Shown here piece after piece: positions 12,295 to 20,847 of a stretch of DNA of 64,000 bases. The position numbers were made by a program, and so were the translations under genes. Below the pieces are notes generated by a model. It was not told the DNA's origin, ran no database searches, and saw nothing but the letters and a program-made list of their open reading frames with translations. Origin of the DNA: Platycnemis pennipes (lineage: Eukaryota; Arthropoda; Insecta; Odonata; Platycnemididae); contig OW121846.1 in NCBI GenBank assembly GCA_933228895.1, forward strand, positions 47,510,107 through 47,574,106, given 5' to 3'. Each line of letters starts with the position of its first letter. The stretch's first letter is position 1.

Positions 12295-13620
12295 AATTAA
12301 ACTTCATTCATCATCAAGGGTCAACAATCCTAGGATTGGTTTGACGCAGCCCTCCACTCGATTCTTCTATCGGCCAACCTCTTCATACCAACGTAGTTCC
12401 TCTCTTTCACGTCCTTTACGACCTGCTCCATGTAACTCATACGAGGCCTGCCTCTTCCATTTTTCCCGTTCACTTTTCCCTCGACGATTGTCTTCATCAG
12501 GCCATCGTGTCTTAAGATATGGCCGATTAGGTTGTCCCGTCTTCTTTTTATAGTTTTCAGTAGACTTCTCTTTTCTCCCACTCTTCTTAACACTTCTTCA
12601 TTTGTCACTCGGTCGATCCATTTTATCTTCATCATTCGTCGATAGCACCATATTTCGAATGCTTCCACCCTTTTCTTCTCCGCTGCTGTCAGCGTCCATG
12701 CCTCACTGCCATAAAGGAACATGCTCCAGATATACGTTTTAATGAATTGCTTCCTTACTTCCAAGGTTGTATTTCCAGCTGTTAGTAGATTCTTCTTTTG
12801 ATGGAATGCCCTCTTTGCCTGGGCAATTCTACTCACTATTTCTTTCTTGCTTCGTCCATCGTTGGTTACTCTGCTTCCCAGGTAACAGAACTCTTCCAGT
12901 TTCTGTTTTCCTAGTTTAACGTTGGTTTTGGCCTCTTCTCTTTTGCTGCACACCAATATCTTAGTTTTCTTCTTATTGATCTTCAGCTGATGTCTGGTCA
13001 TTGTCCTTTCCATGGTTGTTAGCATCTTATTCAGCTCCTTCTCTGTCTCTGCTATGAGAGCTATGTCATCAGCGAATCGTAGCATGCTGATTGTTTCTCC
13101 GTGGATGTTCACTCCAGAACACTTCTCCTTGACTTCATTAATGGCTCTCTCAATGTAAACATTAAAAATTACGGGAGACAGTGCACAGCCTTGTCTCACT
13201 CCTTTCCTTATTCTTGCTTCTTCACAGCTGGGTCCAGATTTAATCACAGCTACTTGGTTTTTATACAAACTGTGGATAATTCTTCGATCATTGTAGGAAA
13301 CTCCAATTCCTTTCAGAATATCAAGCATTGAATTCCAATCCACGTTGTCGAAAGCCTTCTCTAAATCCACAAATTCAATGAAGGTCGGTTTGTTCTTCTC
13401 CATTCTCTTCTCTATAAGCAGTCTAAGGGCCAATATTGCTTCTCTTGTACCCTTACTTTTCCTGAATCCGAATTGATCTTCATCCAGGAACTCCTCTGCT
13501 TTTCGTTCTATTCTTCTGTAGATGATCCTTGTCAACATCTTCGATGCATGTGTCGTCAGGCTTATAAACCTAAAATTTTCGCATTTCTCTGCTCTCTTCT
13601 TTTTGGGAATAGGTAAACTT
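12295..13620 (-). mobile_element. 5'-truncated RTE-clade LINE
   Basis: This runs on the minus strand from the RT N-terminal region (about 13620, where the text breaks off after a KxPIPKK-like region in a shifted frame) to the 3' end at about 12295. The 3' terminus has the family signature, complement of GTCAACAATCCTAGGATTGG, and a TGATGATGA-type tail. The endonuclease is missing because of 5' truncation. It is the best preserved of at least nine RTE fragments in the window. Its 3' end touches the 3' end of the CR1-group remnant on the other strand. Confidence 0.85.
12330..13538 (-). CDS. RTE-clade (BovB-like) reverse transcriptase, N-terminally truncated but open
   Basis: A 402-codon uninterrupted frame. 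RT landmarks: DQFGFRKSKGTREAI near residues 21-35, motif A FVDLEKAFDNVDW with catalytic Asp58, RKGVRQGCALSP (111-122), and the catalytic box FADD at 155-158. After the RT come KINKKKTKILV, FCYLGSRVTNDG, FLYGSEAWTLTAAEKKR, FEIWCYRRMMKIKW, LIGHILRHDGLMKTIVEGKV and GRGRPRMSYMEQVVKD, an order typical of RTE/BovB polymerases. The start codon at 13538 is an internal Met: the RT N-terminus and the apurinic endonuclease lie beyond the truncation point, so the protein cannot retrotranspose by itself. In host genomes such ORFs are often mis-annotated as 'craniofacial development protein 2-like'. The open frame suggests a fairly recent insertion. Confidence 0.88.
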   Translation of the reverse strand: MLTRIIYRRIERKAEEFLDEDQFGFRKSKGTREAILALRLLIEKRMEKNKPTFIEFVDLEKAFDNVDWNSMLDILKGIGVSYNDRRIIHSLYKNQVAVIKSGPSCEEARIRKGVRQGCALSPVIFNVYIERAINEVKEKCSGVNIHGETISMLRFADDIALIAETEKELNKMLTTMERTMTRHQLKINKKKTKILVCSKREEAKTNVKLGKQKLEEFCYLGSRVTNDGRSKKEIVSRIAQAKRAFHQKKNLLTAGNTTLEVRKQFIKTYIWSMFLYGSEAWTLTAAEKKRVEAFEIWCYRRMMKIKWIDRVTNEEVLRRVGEKRSLLKTIKRRRDNLIGHILRHDGLMKTIVEGKVNGKNGRGRPRMSYMEQVVKDVKERNYVGMKRLADRRIEWRAASNQS

Positions 13621-15598
13621 CATTAAATTTAAATAAATGAATTATCCAATAGCAAAAGTTGCGTTTCTTCCCAGTTACTAATCATTATGATACAGGTACG
13701 AGTTGCATGAAATTCAGCTGCGTTTTTCTGACAAAATAATACTATATTTATAATGTCATCTCCATTTTAAATGTGTAATGCTCATATTTATCCTGCCATG
13801 CTCCATCTAGATGACCTTCAGAGTCCTCTGAAGATGTATATTAATGTTCTTTACATCGAATTTTGAGCCACACGTGGAATTAGACTTAAACTGTAGTCAA
13901 AACTACCCATTGCCTTCAAGTGAAAGGTCATTCTGAGTGAAGATTGTAGTTCTATAAAAAAACTAAGCCCTACGGAAAAAAAATTCAAAATTTAATGTGG
14001 GTAGAGTCACTTGCCATGTCCCCAAGTGTGCCAAATGAATATTTTTGTGATTTAAGGAACACTCTGCTCAAGGAAAATAATCTCGAGTTGTATCCATTGC
14101 AATAACATACGGTGCTCAAAAGTATTCATTATTTCAGGGGTTTATAGCATGTCTCCCCTTGTCAACGACCATGGAGAAGGGTGCCATTATGCTAGCAACA
14201 GTATCGCCCTGCTCCAACATCCGCTTACGTTCCAAATCTCTGAGAGAATTCGCATTTCTCGGCTCACTGAATGGAACGATGAACGATGTGCGTTTAACGC
14301 TTAACAATGCGAATCCACCAAAGGCCACTCTTCCTGGAGCAGTGGTCCAAATGAATCCCTAGCCTTTTATTAGCAGCGATTTATGTCAAAATTTAGCTGA
14401 TATAACGGTCAAATGGCGAAACTTGACTGGACTATCGTCTCGAATGGCTCCATTCCCGCATTCCGAATCGCATGCTACAGAGAACATAGGAAGCTGCCAT
14501 GAGGATGTGTCGAAGAATGAGCAATTAAGGAACTCTGTTTATGCCACCAAACGTGTATGATACGAAGTACTACCCACACGTTTATCTGAATTCGACCTCA
14601 CCTGGCGTAACCTGGTGGAACAGAACTTCAGGAAATGAATTAGACTGCACAAGTTGTATTTTTCACTATGTTTAATGCACTATCGAATGCTTAACACGTG
14701 TTTCAACAAGTAGTGCGTCATTATCAGGTCTTCAGTAGACCATGTGATGATGTTACTTTGAATAATGCTACTTACTAACTAACTAAATATGTTGGTTTAA
14801 ATTGCGATGAATGGTCAGCAATAAACACAAAAGTATATGACTATCAACTGAAAATAGATACTTTGACCACAGGATCAAATATTATTAGAAAACGCTATTG
14901 TATATAATGATAAGGAGTCTAAATAAATCGTGTTGTTTTTACCCACATGAATAATAATGAATATGCTACTTCATGAGAAAACGAGATTGAATACTTTTTT
15001 TCAACAAACGTTCGGGTTTAAAGACAAAATTTAAGTTGTCGTAACTGCATCTTGAATACGGTATCTTGTCTAACGGGTGAAAATTTACTTGCTGGAAGAA
15101 GCTCTAGGCAATTCATTCGAACGGGTAATGCTTTACCGATGGTATTAACTGATGGACACGCATTTCTCAGTTTTGACCGCCGGGTAAATTACTCACCGGG
15201 TAAAACCGTGCTGCCCGGAGGTTGATATAGTCGTTGCCCTTAGTCGTTGAAACACATGTTGTGTTTTAGATGGTATACTAAATATTAGTAGACTGTACAA
15301 TTTACGCAGTTCAATTTATACACTCTAAGGTGGGCATTCGCTGAGTACATATTATCAAATAATAGAAAGCAACAATGAATTGAACGCTGAGTACATATTG
15401 TCACATACCCACTAGCCACGGGTACATCTTTTTCATTATATTATTCATTTCCACATCCTGGAAAACGACGGAGCATTATTCAAAAACAGGAAATATCGCC
15501 ACCACGATGATTTCCGATGAACGAAACAGACACGTGCGGGAAAGTCACCTTCGAGATTACGCACGTGCCGTGCGCACGCGCCTAAAAGTCACCTTCGC
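13621..15598. other. Unassigned DNA between LINEs
   Basis: No gene is supported. Opposite-strand open frames at 14134-14362 overlap almost completely and neither has a domain. The 15480-15600 part is CpG-rich (ACGTGCGG, GCGCACGCGCC) and contains a repeated AAAGTCACCTTCG word (about 15540 and 15585), but its role is unknown. Confidence 0.4.
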
Positions 15599-15599
15599 A

Positions 15600-16240
15600 C
15601 AGTGGGGCCAAATCGCATTTTGCCGGACAAAAGTCCGGAACTGCTTTTTATGAGATAACGTCTTGAAATTTGGCACATACACACACACAAATGATTGCTG
15701 ATTATGGAATGGTAAGTCATTTTTCAATGGTATCACTCGTTACTTAGATACAGAGGCTCAAACACGACCAAATTTCGAAAAAAGCGCCCGCTCTCATTTT
15801 TCTTCGAAAATCTTAAAAGTTGAGCGGATATAGGAGTAATTAAAGGATTTTTATGAAATAAAAAACATTACTAATTGTGAACAGGGTACATTGCCTATAC
15901 TAAGCATAAGTTTGAGACATTTTTGCCGATATTTGAGTGCTATTACGTCACAAAATGGCGGACCCTTTCTTTAGACAAAATTTTACATAAAGTAGACAAT
16001 ATAATCCTTATTCGGAAAATGGTCTCTAGGATACTTCATCAGAGTATAAATTGAAAATATTTCTAGGTTATTCCGTAAAAATATTTGAAAAAAGTTTGCG
16101 ACGCCGAGAATAAACTCGATTTTTCGATCGCGCGTCGCGGCCCGGCTCCGCGCAGCGGGACCTGGAAATACCGAGACTCCGTTGGATTGTTCATTTTGTG
16201 TGGATAATAACTCCTCGAATATAACTTTTTTAAGCTTTTC
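15600..16240 (+). promoter_or_regulatory. Putative 5' UTR / internal promoter region of the Kiri-like LINE
   Basis: No coding sequence. It starts with CAGTGGGGCCAAATCGCAT, which looks like a repeat-element edge, followed by a small perfect hairpin CCGGACAAAAGTCCGG. A GC-rich patch (16120-16180: CGATCGCGCGTCGCGGCCC) precedes the ORF1 start by about 60 bases and is the most likely place for the element's own promoter. This is inferred from position only. Part of this stretch may be an older, unrelated DNA transposon end. Confidence 0.35.
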
Positions 16241-16978
16241 ATGCTGTCACTGATTTCTAAAGATTCTATGCTGAAGAGATTATATGCGGATCGAACTAAA
16301 TTGCTTCAAAATGAGCAAACTGACATTAAGAAAAAACTTTCCCTTTGGCAAGTTTCTATAGATGAGCATTCTAAATTGCTAACCCAGTTGAATGAGTCAC
16401 TGATTAAAACTTGTGAAAGATTGGATGGTTTAACTGAAGAGAGTCAGCAATTAATGAAGCGTGTTGATTATTTGGAAGCTCAACTTAACATTGCGGAGCA
16501 AGAGGCGCTGAGACATATAATTGAAATCCACGGTATTCCTGATAAGGACGGTGAAATTGTTGATGTTACGTTATGCCATGTGGGTAACGCCTTGGGAGTT
16601 AAAATAAATGTGAATGACATTGATTACTTCTACCGCTTAAAATCCCGCCCTAGTAATCAAAAACTGTTGAATCCATCCATTATTAAAGTGAAATTTGTGG
16701 GTGCCAACTTGGCGCGTGAATTGCTTGAAGCTCGTAGAGTCAAAAGGGATTTCAGTACGAAGGATCTGGGCTTGCATGATGGGGCCGGTCGACCAGTATA
16801 TATCAATGAGTCCTTGAGTACCATAAATCGCAAACTATATGCGTCCGCTAGGGACCTGAAGAAAGAGGGAAAATTAAAATTCCTATGGGTAAGAGGTGGG
16901 AGAGTTTATGTCAGAGTTAAAGAGGGAATGGAACGCCATTTAATTCGTAGCGACACTGACCTTAAGATTTTTAAGTGA
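16241..16978 (+). CDS. LINE ORF1 protein: coiled coil plus RRM/FP-like C-terminal domain
   Basis: 245 codons, uninterrupted. Residues about 10-85 show heptad-like spacing with many Lys, Glu, Leu and Gln (SQQLMKRVDYLEAQLNIAEQEA), a trimerising-type coiled coil. Residues about 90-190 (HIIEIHGIPDKDGEIVD to IKVKFVGANLARELLEARRVKR) have the shape of the nucleic-acid-binding RRM-like fold of LINE ORF1 proteins. Residues about 195-245 (VYINESLSTINRKLYASARD, KEGKLKFLWVRGGRVYVR) match the 'FP-type' C-terminal domain shared by many arthropod LINE ORF1s. The expected job is a nucleic-acid chaperone in the retrotransposition particle. The ATG at 16241 gives the full coiled coil. The stop TGA is followed in the same frame by the ORF2 region, an unusual arrangement discussed in the findings. 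ORF1 is intact although ORF2 is dead. Confidence 0.8.
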   Translation: MLSLISKDSMLKRLYADRTKLLQNEQTDIKKKLSLWQVSIDEHSKLLTQLNESLIKTCERLDGLTEESQQLMKRVDYLEAQLNIAEQEALRHIIEIHGIPDKDGEIVDVTLCHVGNALGVKINVNDIDYFYRLKSRPSNQKLLNPSIIKVKFVGANLARELLEARRVKRDFSTKDLGLHDGAGRPVYINESLSTINRKLYASARDLKKEGKLKFLWVRGGRVYVRVKEGMERHLIRSDTDLKIFK

Positions 16979-17110
16979 GACATATCTACCAGTTTAAGTG
17001 ACTCTAATTCCGAATCCACAAACAATGAGTGTAAAAGTGCTGCACTTAGTGAAACAACCAGTTCCCAAAAGTCCGAATGTGTTACCAGGCTCAAGGAATG
17101 CAATGTTGAT

Positions 17111-19921
17111 GGCCTTCGTGTATGTCATGTAAATTGCCAATCTTTGTTTAGGCACATTGATGAGTTTCGACTGTATTTTAATGAATACATCTTTGATGTC
17201 ATTTTTTTATCTGAAAGTTGGCTAAAACCAAATATTAGTGATGATATGGTTGTTCTTCAAAACTACTGTTTTATTAGGCATGACCGAATAGATAAAATTG
17301 GTGGTTGGGTTAGAGCCTATGTCCACCATAATCTAAATGTATCCATCCTCAGTTCTTCTTCAGTGTTTGACTGTTCCAAACCTGAATTTATTATATTTGA
17401 AGTATCTAGCATTTCTATGTCTAAGATACTGATATCGGTTGTATATCGCCCCCCCCAAAACGGTATCCATTTCTGTATTTGAACATAATTTCACCTGCCT
17501 TGCTCCTACGTACAAAAATATTGTTATTTTTGGTGATTTTAATGCTGATCTACTCAAAAAAAGTTATGAAAGCACATACCTGTATATTTTTTCTCCCTGT
17601 AACGACCTGTACATTGTGCCTTTCAATGCTACTCACCATACAGCCTTTAGCCACACGCTACTACTTCTATGTTTTGTTGATGATTGTGAAAAAATCATGT
17701 CCTACTCCCAAACCCCAGTACCTTTCCTTTCAGCTCACGACCTGATAGCCATAACCTATCGTTTCAAATTTCCTCATTTGCCAGCCCCTATTTTTATGTA
17801 TCGTAATGTAACAAAATTTGATGTTGTCAAGTTCCATGAAGAACTTTCTTCATGGGACTGGAAGGAAATTATAAATTCAAACTGTATTGATGTTAAACTA
17901 CATTGCTTTAATTCTAATATGTTAAATTGTATCGATAAGGTTGCTGCTCTAAGGTCTTGTATTCCAAAGAGACACAAGTCCCCGTGGTTTAGCCCTGGTA
18001 TTAAAAAATTATAATCAGAAAGAAACCGTCTCCGACGAGCAACCAATCGGACAAGAGAACCTAATATATTTTACCGATTCAAGGTACTCCGTAATATAGT
18101 TAAAACACGGGTAATGGAGGCCAAGCGTCTTCATTACTCTAAGAAATTTTCTGGTATAAATGACCCCACTCATACGTGGCGACTATTGAGAAATCTTGGC
18201 CTCATCCGAACACGAGTAAATACCCTCCCGGTTCACATTTCCGTTGACCAACTTAATGACTATTTCATTTCAGTATCCATTAATTCCAACGAACACGCTA
18301 TCTCTGTTTCTACTACATTTGATGATCCCTATGTGCCTTTTAAAGCTGATGGTTTCTATTTTCAATACGTAACACCTGAAATACTATATAAAATTCTGCC
18401 CCGATCCAAAACCTATTCATGTGGGGTTGACAATATTTCAAATGGGTTTATTCGTTAACTCCCCGAAAATTTGTTCCCCATCATCCTCGAAATTTTTAAC
18501 TTCTCCTTGTCCCACTCTGTTTATCCTAGCCTATGGAAAAATGCACTTGTTAGGCCGATTAATAAAACTAAAAAGCCCTCTTCTCCTGCTGACTACCGTC
18601 CATTCTCGATTCTTTGTGCCTTATCTAAATCGTTGGAGAAAATTGTCCACCACCAAGTGATTGATTACCTTACCTCCAAGGGGAGACTTGACCCCTTTAA
18701 ATCTGGCTTCCGCAAAAATTATAGTACACAATCCGCTCTACTCAAAGTTACAGATGATATTCGGAAAGCCATGGACAGCAGGATGGTCACCATCATGGTT
18801 TCATTTGATTTCAGTTAAGCGTTTGACCGCGTTAATCATATGCACCTACTATACAAATTAAAAAGTCTAAACTTTTCCTGTTCTGTTTTAAATTGGTTCC
18901 ATTCATATCTTGACGGTAGAAGCCAGGCAGTCATCGGGTCTAATAACAACAAATCGTCTTGGCGGCCTGTACCTTGTGGGGTGCCTCAACGGTCCGTCCT
19001 TGGCCCTCTTTTATTCTGCCTTTATATCCTTGACATAGCAAAAGTTCTTAAACACTGCAAATATATGTTGTATGCCGATGATTTACAGATTTATTTGCAT
19101 ACAAATCCCAGCAAATTGGCCGCAGCAATCTCTCTGGTTAATGAAGATGTCTCCGCTATCTGCAAATGGGCCCATGAAAATCTATTGACTTTAAACTCTA
19201 CCAAAACGCAGGCAATTATTTTTGGGAACTCAAGAATACTCAAAAAAATTGAATTTGCAACTCTCCCAAACATCAAGGTGGGTGACGCTGATATTGTATT
19301 TTGCAATACTGTCAAAAACCTTGGAATTACTTTAACAAACAACCTCTCGTGGAATCAACACATACAAGAAATCTCAAATAAAGTTAACAAAACTTTACAT
19401 CAATTAAAATTACCTAAATCTCTTCTACCAACTTCCACTCGTAAAACGATTGTTTCAACTCTCATACTCCCTACTTTTGATTATTGTGCTTTAGTATATA
19501 ATGACCTTCCCTCTGAATTAGAAAATAAGCTTCAGCGGCTATTAAACTCCTGTGTTAGATTTATTCTCAACCTCCGCAAAGATGAACATATCTCTCACCA
19601 CCTACGCAACCTGTCATGGCTTAAGATATCTTCTAGGAGGAAATACTTACTTGGCTCTTTTCTTTATTCCCTTTTCACAGTAAAAGCCCGGACTACCTAT
19701 ATTCTATGATTAAACCTAGGTCAGTCTCTGTTTTTAGACCCTCCAGGACTGAACCCTCCTACCTGATGCACCCAATACCTCGAACTAACGCATATCTTAA
19801 ATCATTCCTCATATCTGTCTCAAACCTCTGGAATTCATTGCCTTTGCCCATAAAAAAATCTGCCTCTCTACCAATCTTTAAGGGAAAACTTTTCAAATAT
19901 TGTTTCAATGAAGACTTATAA
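17111..19921 (+). pseudogene. LINE ORF2 (APE endonuclease plus reverse transcriptase), inactivated
   Basis: The endonuclease starts at about 17119 with VCHVNCQSLF, then FLSESWLKP, ISVVYRPP and, after a frame change at the C8 run 17449-17456, IVIFGDFNADL and AHDLIAITY. The RT follows with PINKTKKPSSPADYRPFSIL, SGFRKNYSTQSALL, motif A (FDFS, then a stop, then AFDRV), [15 protein letters not shown], and the catalytic box YADD near 19073-19084. The C-terminal CR1 block runs to WNSLPLPIKKSASLPIFKGKLF. Breaks: TAA at 18012-18014, TAA at 18456-18458, TAA at 18816-18818 within motif A, frame changes near 17450 and 19685. The three stops are each one substitution from a sense codon. Domain order and length fit a full-size ORF2, so this was a complete element that decayed in place. 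Confidence 0.85.
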
Positions 19922-20189
19922 ATCATAAATGTAATTAAACCTGTGCATAAATTGTCAACAATTATTGTTTCCATGAGGACTTTAAATGTAACCTAACTAT
20001 TGCATTATTTTATATAACATTTATGACATTATTGTAACTCAGTCTTTTCTGACAATATTGTTATTGTTTATAGTTTTGACTTATTATTTGATGACTTGTT
20101 TGCTAGCAGTTTCTGTTGTGTTGTTTTTGTTGCAAACTTTATCAATGTTTTCTTTATGTACTGCTCTTATGGGGAAACCCAGAGCATGA

Positions 20190-20230
20190 AATAAATTCAA
20201 TTCAATTCAATTCAAATTCAATTCAAAATC
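20190..20230 (+). repeat. 3'-terminal ATTCA-type simple repeat of the Kiri-like LINE
   Basis: Head-to-tail copies of TTCAA/ATTCA (AATTCAATTCAATTCAATTC) directly after the 3' UTR. CR1-group LINEs end in such microsatellites, which act as the priming tail during target-primed reverse transcription. Confidence 0.75.
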
Positions 20231-20584
20231 AATATTCATTGGATTCCTTTATGTGTACTGATATATTGTTTCATTAAAGCTTTCTTATACGTTCCTCATG
20301 CATATCTAACATTTAAACTATTCAGGAGCATTTAATCTCTCAGTTTCACGTAAGCATTGCACGGACGGATTAGTATTTTCGTACGCCTGTATGATGGTAC
20401 CTGAAATTTAGTTATCACTTATTAAAAATACATGCCTGGGGATGGGATGTATGATAGGGAACTACAGATAAATATATGCAGAGAAATGCCATAATGATCT
20501 ATAACCCCTTTATTACCATGTAGATACTAACCATATAGTAGCACGTGCTTCTTATACCAAACATGTTTCCATGTTGTACAGGCA
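20231..20584. other. Spacer between two LINEs
   Basis: Unassigned AT-rich DNA separating the 3' ends of the Kiri-like LINE (+) and the CR1 LINE (-). Confidence 0.4.
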
Positions 20585-20603
20585 TTGTAGCTCTTAGCTG
20601 GAT

Positions 20604-20700
20604 ATTATCTATATCTATCTATCTATATCTACACGATACCCTGCAAGCCACCGCGAGGGTGTGTGGCAGGGGGTGAAGGTCACCAAGCATTCACTACTAG
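20604..20700 (-). repeat. CR1 3' terminus with TAGATA-type tail
   Basis: The complement reads GGTGGCTTGCAGGGTATCG followed by TGTAGATATAGATAGATAG. This block is the family's hallmark: truncated copies of it occur at 7540-7606, 11309-11372, 26470-26580 and 30431-30515, which makes it the 3' recognition end shared by the whole CR1 family here. Confidence 0.75.
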
Positions 20701-20847
20701 CATGCAAGCAAGCAACTAAAGGGTCTCATGCAACTAGATTGTTAGTATCTATAGTATTTGAGGGGTTAATACATGCATCATGCACTACAGAATACTCTAA
20801 AATATTTCCTCTACCTACTCCTTTCCTATGCTGCCTATTCTGTTCTC

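Larger units (their letters stand above)
15600..20230 (+). mobile_element. Near-complete, inactivated CR1-group (Kiri-like) LINE
   Basis: Order: putative 5' UTR (from about 15600, left edge uncertain), ORF1 (16241-16978), a broken ORF2 with endonuclease and RT (17111-19921), a 3' UTR of about 260 bases with AATAAA context, and a terminal simple repeat of the ATTCA/TTCAA type at 20190-20230. Two-ORF structure, APE endonuclease, CR1-type RT and a microsatellite 3' end instead of poly(A) place it in the CR1/L2/Kiri group. The assignment to Kiri rests on general resemblance only. A short GC-rich patch at 16120-16180 lies within the presumed 5' UTR promoter region. The left edge could be later than 15600 if 15600-16100 belongs to an unrelated repeat. 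Confidence 0.75.

Noticed and set aside
12176..12553. Plus-strand frame of 125 codons
   Set aside because: It starts in the CR1-group 3' UTR and runs antisense through the RTE polymerase; a shadow.
15600..15680. CAGTGGGGCC edge as a DNA transposon TIR
   Set aside because: I could not find a matching inverted copy before the LINE ORF1, so no TIR element is called; it remains a possible edge of the Kiri-like LINE or of another repeat.
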